From contig NC_056733.1 in NCBI RefSeq assembly GCF_019279795.1, positions 1,117,400,682 to 1,117,464,681 on the forward strand: DNA of 64,000 nt, given 5' to 3'. The translations under genes and the position numbers were made by a program. Positions 45,193-55,130 of the stretch are shown one piece after another. The stretch comes from Protopterus annectens. Lineage: Eukaryota; Chordata; Ceratodontiformes; Protopteridae. A model generated the notes under the pieces. It did no database searches. It saw only the letters and a list, made by a program, of their open reading frames with translations, and was not told the origin of the DNA. Positions within the stretch are counted from its first letter, which is position 1. Each line of letters starts with the position of its first letter.

Positions 45193-46223
45193 GGAAAAAT
45201 AACCCAGATTTATCTCAAAGGGTTAAAGACATTATCTTGGAGGCTCGCAGACCCTCAACAAGGAAAACTTATTCAGCAAAATGGAAAAGATATCTCATTT
45301 GGAGTGCAACAAAAGGAGTGGAGGCATCATTGCCAAACATAGCTAACATCCTGGAATACTTAGCAGAGCTTTTCCACAATGGTCTGTCTTACTCCTCCAT
45401 TAAGATTCATGCATCAGCAATTTCAGCAGAATACAACATGGATCCTCCAGTCTTTTCTCAACCTCTACTCAGGCAGTTTCTCAGAGGAATTAAAAATGTA
45501 AAGCCACCAAGGAAACCACCATTGCCTACTTGGGACTTGAACTTTGTGTTAGAAAAGTTGACACTACCCCCTTTTGAACCAGCAGCAACAGCAGAATTAC
45601 AGTACTTATCTTGGAAAACTGCATTCCTGCTTGCAATCACTTCAGCTAGAAGGGTTTCTGAATTACAGGCATTAATGGCAGTACAGCCCTTCCTTATCTT
45701 CCATCAGGATAGAGTGTCCATGAGAACTAATCCTACCTTTATGCCAAAGGTGGTCTCCAGGGTATCATTAAACCAAGCAATACACCTACCAACATTCTTC
45801 CCCAACCCGCAGAACAGGGGGGAAAGATTGCTGCATACCTTAGATGTACACAGACAATTGCGCTACTACCTGGACAGAACCAAGAACAATGGAAAAACCG
45901 ACCAGCTTCTGGTAGCATATGCAACAGGAATGGAAGGAAAAGCAATTTCAAAACAGACAATCTCAAAATGGATAGGAAATTGCATTAGATTTTGTTACTC
46001 TTTTCATGGAAAGGCAACTCCAGAAAACATCAGACCTCACTCCACAAGGGCTACAGCCACTACTACAGCTTTCTTACGAGGAGTGGCTACCAAAGACATT
46101 TTAGAGGCTGCTACTTGGAGCTCCGTGCATACATTTGCCAAGCATTATAATCTGCCTTTATACTCCAGATCCCGAGCAGGTTTTGCCACTGCTGTTTTGC
46201 AAGGGATCTTAACTACACCATAA
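45130..46223 (+). CDS. DIRS C ORF3, tyrosine recombinase (complete)
   Basis: This is the only undamaged recombinase in the window. The domain runs from about SQRVKDIILEARRPSTRKTY (core-binding) to AVLQGILTTP at 46223. Catalytic features are SARRVSEL (Arg), HSTR (46038-46049) and ATWSSVHTFAKHY with the Tyr codon at 46146-46148. The same frame is open leftward to 43818 across RNase H, so the N-terminus of the protein cannot be fixed by eye. It would join element circles to target DNA and could act in trans on the other copies. Confidence 0.88.
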
Positions 46224-46276
46224 AACTCTTAGTGCCTCCTTAGTGCCTCCTCCCCCAGTTTGGCTATGGTATTCTA

Positions 46277-46372
46277 CCCATTTGTCAGGACTGCAGATGC
46301 ATCCTTGAAGGACATAGTACAGTTTTGTACCTACCATAAATGTAGATGTCCGAGAGGTATGCATCTGCAGTC
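46277..46372 (+). repeat. Internal complementary region of DIRS C
   Basis: Reverse complements of the left and right ends meet at GGACAT|AGTAC (46315/46316). Confidence 0.88.
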
Positions 46373-46565
46373 AGGATTACCCACCCTCCTTCCCTCTGTG
46401 GTACTCCTAGGGTATTTGCCCATCTTGTAGCTAGCTGGGGGAATCTATTATGGTGTATTTGTTTGTATATATGTATATACATGTTTATTTCTATTTGCTC
46501 TCTATTGTTTGGAAACATTTGCATTTATCCAAATTTAGCCTTCCTAGAGGGCACCTGGCATCTGG

Positions 46566-46783
46566 GGCAAGAAACACTGAGGAAAATGGCATCGGCTGAT
46601 GCCTTTATACCCGCAGAACTGCAGCTATGACGTCGGGTGAAGTGCGACATCAGCCGAGGCCAGACCCAGACTTTGGAATCCGGCCGACCGAAGGGCTGCC
46701 TGAGGCCAGGACAACCCATTTGTTAGGACTGCAGATGCATACCTCTCGGACATCTACATTTATGGTAGGTACAAAACTGTACT
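46566..46783 (-). repeat. Right inverted terminal repeat of DIRS C
   Basis: Inverted copy of the left repeat with the 30-bp outer extension. An inward minus-strand TATA box lies at 46604-46609. Confidence 0.9.
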
Positions 46784-47805
46784 TTCCCAACTACACCAGT
46801 CTAATGTCCATAAAACTCTCTACCTGTATACTACACCCCAAACAAACCAAATACCTCATCCATCATCTTATCTCTATCCTTCTCTCCGGGGACATCCACC
46901 CAAACCCAGGCTCCTCTACCGTACCAACTCCCCGTCCCCCCAAGCAACAGGCAGAACCCTCCACTTCTCAGCTCTAAATGCTAAGAGCCTATGTAACAAA
47001 TTTCCAAACCTTCATGCCTGGCTTCTGCATAACCAGCCCGATATTCTCTCCATCTCAAAAACCTGGCTTAAGCCACACATACAAGATTCTGAACTACTGC
47101 ATGTTAAGGAATGACAGAACACTAAAAAAGGGGGGTGGTGTAGCACTCCTTTACTCGGCATCCCTCTTAGTCACCCCCTATACGAAACCCTTCCCCAAAT
47201 TTGGCAAGGCAGAAATAATACCAGCCCTACTCCACCTAAACAAGCATAAACTCATATTTGTTCTCTCCCTCTATATTCCCCCTGGAGACAATATCTCATC
47301 CCTTGAAGATATTCTCTCCTGGGTCTCTACCAACATTACTCATGAAACGATAATACTGGCAGATGTGAATATAAACTGGGCCACAATCCAATGTCCCACT
47401 AACTCACTCAATATTAACTTGTATAACTTTACACAACTAATCAATTCCACTACCCGACCTTCCAAGAACTCCATTACTGGAAGTACAATAGACTGGATTC
47501 TAGTATCCCATCCTCACTATATCTCTGATAGTGGTATTCTCCCAGACCCACTAGCTAACCACTTCCCCACTTTTGCCCACTGTCTCCCATCTTCCATACA
47601 AAAGAACGTCAATTATGAAACCTTCTCAAATGCACTAAAAAGAACAAACTGGAACCCATTAAAGACTGTTCCCCTAGGTAATGCTCTCTCCTACTTTAAC
47701 TCTACTTTCACAAACCTGCTCAACTCCTTTGCCTCTCTAAATACAAAATGTATAAAAAGTAACCCTGTACCCTGGTTAACCAAAAACAGCTTGGCTATCA
47801 TGTGA
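46784..47805 (+). pseudogene. LINE-2 endonuclease domain
   Basis: After ILLSGDIHPNPG the apurinic-type endonuclease is recognisable in several frames: LNAKSLCNK, KGGGVALLYSAS, LSLYIPPGDNISSLEDIL, GSTIDWILVSHP. The catalytic Glu of (S/T)ETWL is Lys (SKTWL, near 47060) and GDFN reads ADVN. The SDHFP box is LANHFP, so the enzyme is dead. A stop at 46975-46977 and indels add to this. Confidence 0.75.
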
Positions 47806-49038
47806 CTCTATGACAAAGCTTGGACACATTACCATAAAAATAAAACCACTATCACCCTAAATTAATATAAAACACTATGAAATAAAGTCAAAAAACGTAT
47901 TACCTTAGACCGCAAAGCATATTTCTACACTTTTCAAACCAACCACAACACCAATCCCAAACTATTTTGAAAAGGAATCTCATCTCTCCTCAACCCAGGA
48001 AAAAAAGAAAACCCTTCCCCAACCCATATGCCTCTGACATGGACTTAGCCACCCAATTTAACTCCTCCTTCATAGAGTCCATAAGCAAGCTAACATCATC
48101 CTTCACCAACACCTCTACAACCCCTCCTCAGCGTGCACCCATCCCTTCCTCCCTTAGCATCCCTTGCCTCCAACCACCACCTTTCTCTATCAATCCCATC
48201 TCTATATCCACCATAAAAAAACTTCTCCTAAAATTAAAACCTGGTTCCATTGCCCCTGATGTAATTCCCTTCTACTTCCTAAAAGTAGCCACAGAACCCA
48301 TTGCTCTCCCTAACAGCATACTAATTAATCGGTCTATCTCAGAAAGCCATGTCCACCAGCTCTGGAAGAAAGCCTTTATTATTCCTCTACATAAAGGAGG
48401 TAATAATAATGACATTCCAAACTTCTGGCTTATTGCTATCTTATCCCCTATTTCTAAGCTTCTTGAAAAATGTTTCCACCAACAGCTGTTATCCTATATC
48501 ATTAGCAACCATCTTCTTACCCCCACACAGCATGGATTCAGACACGGTCATAGCACCTCCACTGCTCTCCTGTCCTTCCTTGAAAAAAATTAACAAAGCC
48601 CATGATTCCGGCCATTTCGTGTCCACCCTTCTCCTCGACCTCTCCAAGACATTTGACACTATTTCCCACAACCTGCTTCTTAATAAACTCTCCAAAATAA
48701 ACCTATCCTCTTCCTGTACCAAGTGGTTCTCCAGCTACCTCACAACCAGACAACAAGCAGTCAAATGGAATAAAGCCACTTCACCCTTCCTTAATACTCC
48801 CACAGGTGTCCCCAAGGTTCCATTTTAGGCCCCCTATTATTCAACATATTCATTAATGACTTCTACCAAGCCATTCCAAACTTCAGCCTCATCCAATATG
48901 CCAACGAGTCTACCATTATCTGCTCCTCCCCTTCTATCTCCACTCTAAATAAGCTTACCCAAACTGCCTTTTCCTCTACTGAGCAGTAGATGCTAGGCAA
49001 CCATCTGGCTCTTAATGCAACCAAAACTAAACTTATAA
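47806..49038 (+). pseudogene. LINE-2 reverse transcriptase, first part
   Basis: KLLLKLKPGSIAPDVIPFYF, QHGFRHGHSTSTALLSFLEK, LLLDLSKTFDTISHNLLL and TGVP (then a shift) followed by ILGPLLFNIFINDF. The YADD catalytic box reads YANE. It ends TKTKLIM at 49038, where element E is inserted. Confidence 0.78.
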
Positions 49039-49065
49039 TGTAAGAGTGTTCAATCTTGCCATTTG

Positions 49066-49245
49066 ATGTCCTTCAGGAATGCAACTGCAGTCATAACGTA
49101 TGGGTTGTCCTGCCTCAGGCAGCCCTCGGTCGGCCGAATTCCAGAGTGTGGGTCCGGCGTCGGCTGGTGTCGCCTCTTCTCCGACGTCACAACGGCTGGA
49201 GTATAAAGGCATCAGCCGAAGCCATCTTCTTCAGTCTTTCTTGCC
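49066..49245 (+). repeat. Left inverted terminal repeat of DIRS D
   Basis: Reverse complement of 54437-54646, sharing the CGGCCGAATTCC block, GACGTC and the TATA/initiator region. Confidence 0.9.
49180..49235 (+). promoter_or_regulatory. DIRS D promoter: GACGTC, TATA box, initiator
   Basis: CCGACGTCAC lies upstream. TATAAA is at 49202-49207 and the initiator A at 49233 (31-bp spacing). In the right repeat the TATA is mutated to TATTAA. Confidence 0.68.
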
Positions 49246-49332
49246 GCGCGGTGCCCGAAGCAGAAGCAGTTCGCAAGTGCCGGTCGGTCAGCTCCTGTGT
49301 TTTCAGTACCAAAGTCATCTAAAAGCTAAGTA

Positions 49333-49343
49333 CCCCGTTGGGG
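49333..49343 (+). promoter_or_regulatory. Conserved leader stem-loop CCCC-GTT-GGGG
   Basis: Same 11-mer as in A, B and C, 23 bases before the gag ATG at 49367. Confidence 0.5.
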
Positions 49344-49366
49344 AACATTTATTCTTGCCTCAGCCG

Positions 49367-51182
49367 ATGTCAGAACAAATTGAGAAAGTTAATAATTGTT
49401 TGTCTTGTGGTAAACAAATACCTCATAAGGACTTCCATTCTCTCTGCCTTCCTTGCCTGGGCCCAGACCACGACATCTCGGCCTGTGCTGCCTGTGCCTG
49501 CTTTAATAAGCGCACTCTCTGGCGCCGGGCAGAATTCGACGAGGACTTCTTCGGTGAATCTTTTGCGTATATCATGCCATCGGATCAACCAACAACCCAA
49601 TCTGCTAAAAACCGCAAGGACCGGGACCGACATCCTCGGCCCGCGTCCACTACCGATGTTACTCCTAAACCCTCTGCTAGCGCTCCGGTCCCTTTGGAAG
49701 TGGTAAATATACCGCTGCAGGCCGACGACACAGCGTTAACACGACCTTCGGTCTCGGAGATCTCTCCGGTGCCGGCTGTTGATTTTCCTCCGGAAACCGA
49801 AGTTCTGGATCTACCCGACACCATTCCTGTGGACAAGGTAACGCCTGCACATGGGGCTGCTAGGCCTCCGGTATCCATATCCATCAAGGTCTTTGCACGT
49901 GGTAAGGCCGCCAGTCAGGCCAAGGCCCATCCAAAACCTGCCCAGGCCCCTTCATCTAATAAGCAGATCATGTCTCTGGCTGCAGATCTTATTTCCCTTA
50001 TCAGGGGGTCTCAGCCTCATCCGGACAGGGGTTCTCAGCCACCTGCAGAGAAAAGGCCTAGAACTGAGCAGGTGGACGACCTCTCCTTGGATGAAGCCTC
50101 TGGGGATTCTGAGCATCCTAATACTCAAGAAGAACCCTTCCAGGCCTACGAGGACTCTGATGCTGAGGAATCAATTCCCTCTGCCTCCCCTCCAGAGGAT
50201 TTCTCATTTGGGGAAGTCCTGCATTCCATGAGGGAACATTTTCAATGGCAGGGTCAGGAATTCTCTGAGTCCAGGAAAAGGTTTTGTACTTTCCTCAAGC
50301 TTCCCCAGCACAGACCTTTGGCTATCCCTCCAGTTATGGATGTTTTGGATGATGTTTTCTCTGACTCCAGTGCCAACCCTGATTCTCTTCCTCCTGCTCC
50401 TGTCAAGCCGGACAGATATTATAGGGTCCCTGACACTCACAAGCACCTTTTTAAGGCCCACTCTGTGGATCTAGAAACTATTTCACAGAGCCCCAAGGGA
50501 GTGGCTTCCTCCTCTGCCAAAAACCCACTGCCAGCTGACAGAGAAGCAAGGTCCCTGGAGAGATGGGGTAAAAAAGTATATACCTCTACTACCCTAGCCA
50601 TGAGGTCTCTTAACTGCCTTTTTCACATGTTTCAGTACCAAGATTTTCTCCTGGATGATTTACAGAAAAAAGTTAGCCTCTCCTGAGCCTATTGATAAAA
50701 AGGCACTGCAGGATCATATACATAACACTCAGCAGGTTAATAACCATTTTCTGCAGTGTGGTTATGATGCACTGGAAGCTTCATGTAGGGCAGCTATGAC
50801 TGGGGCTGTGATACTTAGACATGCTTGGTTGAAGGATCAGTCTTTGCCTGACTATGTTAAAGTAAAGTTACTGGATGCACCTTTGGAAAAACAAAAGCTT
50901 TTTGGTGCTACTGCACAAGATGTATTGAAATCCATAGAGGAAAAAGCAAAGTCAGTACAGACAGTCAAGGATTTCCTTCAGGTTCAGCCACCCAGATTCA
51001 GCAGAAACTGGCCCTCAAAGAATTGGTCCTTCCCCGGCTCTGACAAGTTTCAAAGGGGAAAAAGCAGACATGCCCGGGGTAGAGGGCAATACCGAGGATC
51101 TTACAGGGGCCGCCACTGGCAACCTCCAAATCAAAGAAGTGACGCAGACAGTTCAGCTGCACCACAAGGACAATCACAATGA
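49367..51182 (+). pseudogene. DIRS D ORF1, gag-like protein (one frameshift)
   Basis: The ATG at 49367 opens 440 uninterrupted codons (to 50686): Cys/His cluster, Pro/Ser/Glu-rich middle, MREHFQWQGQEFSESRKRF, HRPLAIPPVMDVLDDVF, PDRYYRVPDTHKHLFK. One A-tract indel near 50672 then shifts to the frame of 50655-51182 with HAWLKDQSLPDYVKVKLLD and an Arg/Gly-rich tail. It ends CAA TGA CTT (TGA 51180-51182). It is the second most complete gag in the window. Confidence 0.82.
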
Positions 51183-53087
51183 CTTCACTTTCATACCGCC
51201 TACAAAGGTTCAAAGAGAAGCACCTTTGGGCGGAAAATTAGCCTTATTCTCACAAAACTGGCATATCTTAACCAAAGACAATTGGATTCTGGATTTGATA
51301 GACAAAGGTTACAGATTCCACTTCCACACATTACCAGTAAGACAAGGCATGCCAAACCTGCCACATCATCAAAGGGCAGAGGCACTCACTCAAGTTTCCA
51401 AGCTATTAAGTGTAAAAGCAATAGAAAGGGTTCCTCCTCAGGAGCAAGGCCAGGGATTTTATTCAAGACTGTTCCTTGTTCCAAGAAAAGAAAACAAATG
51501 GAGACCCATACTGGACTTGTCAAATCTAAACACTTTCCTCATTGTGCCAAAGTTCAAAATGCTGACGTTGCAGTAACTTCTTCCCATGCTGGGCAAGGGG
51601 TCTTGGCTGGTCTCTCTGGACCTCAAGGAGGCATACCTGCATGTCCCAATCAGACAAAGCTGCAGAAGATACCTCAGATTTCTTGCAGGGACAGAGCATT
51701 ATCAATTCTCAGCATTGCCGTTTGGCTTATCTACTGCGCCCAGAGTGTTCACGAAATGCCTGGCATCAGTAGCGGCACACTGCAGACAGCAGGGGATTCA
51801 GATATACCCCTACTTGGACGACTGCCTCATACAAGCAGACAACAAACAAACCTTAAAAGGGAATTTGGACTATGTCATGCATCTATGCAGGCCTTGGGAT
51901 ACACAGTCAACATTCAGAAGTCAAAATTACTACCATCCCAACAGATTACATTCCTAGGAGCCAAACTGGACACGGAAACCCAAATGACCTACCTCACAGA
52001 GGAAAAAAAGCAGCATTTACCAGAGTACTTCAAAGGCCTAGCAAAGCTTTCCCAGCTGACTGCAAGGAAATTCCTGCAGGCCCTGGGTTTCATGGCATCT
52101 TACATCCTTCTGATACCTTTGGCAAGACTTCATATGAGAAAGCTGCAATGGTATTTAAAAAACTTATGGTCTCAACACAACAACAGCCTAGAGGACATAA
52201 TCCCACTTATTCCATGTCTGCAGAAGGAATTTCTATGGTGGGCTCAAGCCAGTCAACTAAACAAAGGCATGTCTTTCAACAGACCTCAAGCAGGCCAAAT
52301 GATTACAACAGACGCCTCAGACCATGGATGGGGGGCGCACATGGAGGGCAGATGCATTCAAGGTCTATGGACGCCAAAGGAAAGACATCTGCACATAAAC
52401 CAAAAAGAGATGTTGGCGGTGATACATGCCATCGAGACTTTCGAAAAATCACTACAACAAGGACATTTGCTAATAAGGACAGACAACACCACTGTCATGT
52501 GGTACATAAACAAGCAGGGAGGCACTCATTCGTATCCCCTCTGCAGACTAACAATGCTTCTCTGGGAAAAATCCCTGAGCCTGAAGATACACTTACAATC
52601 CCAGTTTGTACCAGGCAAGGACAATGTACTGGCGGACAATCTGAGCAGAAATTTCATGGATCTACACGAATGGATGCTGCACCCTCACATTTTCTCTCAA
52701 CTGACAAGGACATGGGGAAGACCGGACGCAGATCTTTTTGCTTCCCACTTAAATCATCACCTGGAAATGTTCTGCACAAGGACTCACCACCCTCTAGCTT
52801 GGAAAACGGATGCTCTCTCCTTCAGCTGGAATTCTCTAAAAATTTATGTATTCCCTCCCCTGCCTCTGCTGACCAAGGTGATACTGAAAATCAAAGCAGA
52901 ACAACCAACAGGCATCTTGATAGCTCCAGACTGGCCAAGGCAACACTGGTACCCATTGCTATTGACCATATCTCGGACCAAACCATGGCCTCTGACCCTA
53001 TGGCCCCTGCTCCTAACGCAACACAATTACAGGACTGTACATCAAGACCTGAAAACATTGCATCTGACAGCCTGGAGGCTACCATGA
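51070..53087 (+). pseudogene. DIRS D ORF2: RT, RNase H and putative methyltransferase domain
   Basis: It starts in the +1 phase inside gag (ATG 51070). It shows GGKLALFSQNWHIL, a TAA at 51574-51576 (a C-to-T change of CAA in LQQLLPML), LDLKEAYLHVPIRQ and YPYLDDCLIQAD. A shift near 51890 is followed by FLGAKLDTETQM and an intact RNase H: TTDASDHGWGAH, NQKEM, RTDNTTVMWYINKQGG, ADNLSR. The final domain has DLFASHLN, FPPLPL and IAPDWPRQHW. It ends at 53087. Confidence 0.86.
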
Positions 53088-54132
53088 CTTCAACACCTAA
53101 CTCTCTTTCCAAATCTGTTCAAGAGATCTTGCTGGAAGCACGCAGACCTTCCACCAGAAAAACCTATTCAGCCAAGTGGAAGAGATTCAGCATCTGGAAT
53201 ACCAAAAGGGGTCAGGACACAGCATTACTATTACTGAGTATTCCTCAGATATTAGAATACTTGGCAGAACTATTTCATACTGGACTCTCATACTCCTCAG
53301 TAAAGATTCATGCCTCAGCAATCTCAGCAAAATACAACTGTGACCCTCCAGTGTTTTCGCATCCTCTGCTAAGACAGTTTCTAAGAGGGATAAAGAATAT
53401 CAAACCTCCCAGAAAACAGCCAGTACCTGCATGGGACCTCAACTGCGTGTAGGAAAAACTAACTCTTCCTCCATTTGAGCCAGCAGCAACCTCAGAAATG
53501 CAATTTCTTTCATGGAAGACGGCCTTCTTATTGGCAGTCACTTCTGCAAAAGAGTTTCGGAGATACAGGCACTCATGGCAGTGCCCCCCTTCCTCATTTT
53601 TCATCAAGACAGAGTCTCTCTAAGAACCAATCCTACATTCATGCCAAAAGTTATTTCCAGGGTGTCTCTAAATCAAGCTATTCATCTACCTACATTCTTC
53701 CCCAATCCTCAAAATAGGGGGGAAAAACTACTGCATACTTTGGACATACACAGACAACTACGCTACTACTTGGACAGAACTAAGGCCACCAGAAAGTCTG
53801 ACTAGCTGTGTGTAGCCTATGCTGCTGGAGTACAAGGAAAAGCAATCTCCAAACAAACAATTTCAAAATGGATTGGACAGTGCATCAGATTTTGCTATTC
53901 CTTTCATGGAAAAGGTGTGCCAGCCAATATTAGGCCACACTCCACCAGAGCTATAGCCACTTCCACAGCTTTCCTAAGAGGAGTGGCAACAAAGGACATT
54001 TTAGAGGCTGCTACATGGAGCTCCGTGCATACATTTACCAAGCACTACCACCTGCCCTTATACTCCAGATCCCGAGCAGGCTTTGCTTCAGCAGTCCTGC
54101 ACGGGATTTTAGCTACACCATCCTTATCATAG
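53060..54132 (+). pseudogene. DIRS D ORF3, tyrosine recombinase
   Basis: EARRPSTRKTYSAKWKRF, KIHASAISAKYN, a TAG at 53450-53452, an indel near 53545 in the SA(K)RVSE box, DIHRQLRYYLDRTK, a TAG near 53803, then HSTRA and ATWSSVHTFTKHYHLPLYS with the Tyr. It ends at 54132. The lesions are few but decisive. Confidence 0.86.
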
Positions 54133-54166
54133 TTCCATCCACCCCCAGCTTGGCTATGGCATTCAA

Positions 54167-54262
54167 CCCATATGTTATGACTGCAGTTGCATTCTTGAAG
54201 GACATAGTACAGTTTTGTACCTACCATAAATGTAGATGTCCGATAGATATGCAACTGCAGTC
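54167..54262 (+). repeat. Internal complementary region of DIRS D
   Basis: Junction GGACAT|AGTAC at 54205/54206; both halves match the D ends in reverse complement. Confidence 0.88.
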
Positions 54263-54436
54263 GGATTTTCCCACCCTCCTACCCCTCTGTATCCTTCTTT
54301 TTGGGTCCCTACCCCTTTTCCCTTCAGCTGGGGGTATCTCATATGGTGTATCTGTTTAATACTGTTGTGCATGTTTGGGATTATTTTTATCCATTTACCA
54401 AATTTTAGCCTTCCTAAGAGGGCACCTGACATCTGG

Positions 54437-54646
54437 GGCAAGAAACACTGAAGAAGATGGCGTCGGCCGATGCCTTAATACTCCAGCCGTTGTGACGTCG
54501 GAGAGGAGGCGACACCAGCTGACGCCGGACCCAGACTTTGGAATTCGGCCGACCGAGGGCTGCCTGAGGCAGGACAACCCATATGTTATGACTGCAGTTG
54601 CATATCTATCGGACATCTACATTTATGGTAGGTACAAAACTGTACT
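54437..54646 (-). repeat. Right inverted terminal repeat of DIRS D
   Basis: Inverted copy of 49066-49245 plus the outer extension ending CTGTACT. Confidence 0.9.
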
Positions 54647-54776
54647 TTCTTACACACGGGTTCGGAGCCGATCCTCTGCTCCGAGTCGGCCGAATTGCAA
54701 AGCTCTGAATCTCAGAGAAGCTTGAGACCAGCCCATATCCCACAATCCTCCCTGCCATTACTCAGATCTAGTTTGC
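54647..54776 (+). repeat. Left inverted terminal repeat of DIRS E (inner part)
   Basis: From TTCTTACACACGGGTTCGG to CAGATCTAGTTTGC, a near-perfect reverse complement of 60601-60730. The outermost 27 bases lie at 49039-49065, displaced by D. Confidence 0.9.
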
Positions 54777-54906
54777 CGCTGCAACAGATCGGATCGAGGA
54801 GAGATCGGACCAGATAGAAAATTGAGATTTGCTTACTATTTACAGATAAGATACTGATTTTTTTCCTGATATTACCTTATATTTCTTAGATTGTTATAGA
54901 AGTGCT

Positions 54907-54919
54907 GTGTGTGTGTGTG

Positions 54920-54972
<53 letters not shown>
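54907..54972. repeat. (GT)n(TA)n microsatellite in the DIRS E leader
   Basis: A short GT run followed by TTT and a long TA run between the terminal repeat and gag. Confidence 0.93.
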
Positions 54973-54974
<2 letters not shown>

Positions 54975-55130
54975 CTTTTTTTTCTTCAGGCACCCTTTTG
55001 TGGTCTAACCCTTCTTCTTTGGGTGTGTTTTTTTGTCAGTGTCTTCTTTTATATAGCCCTTTCTACATATCTATATTCATATAGGATTAGCATTTTTTCT
55101 ATACTCATTAGTTATTGTTGTTATATTAGT

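Larger units (their letters stand above)
41170..46783 (+). mobile_element. DIRS-like retrotransposon, copy C
   Basis: A 5614-bp element, ATGTCC to GTACT, same subfamily as A and very similar to it. It is inserted in LINE-2 at G|TT without duplication. It retains a complete recombinase ORF; gag and RT-RNase H have several lesions. Confidence 0.94.
49066..54646 (+). mobile_element. DIRS-like retrotransposon, copy D (nested in E)
   Basis: A 5581-bp element, ATGTCC to GTACT, a subfamily distinct from A/C and B. The target is TTTG|TTCTT inside the left terminal repeat of E, with no duplication. Few stops and indels. Confidence 0.94.
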
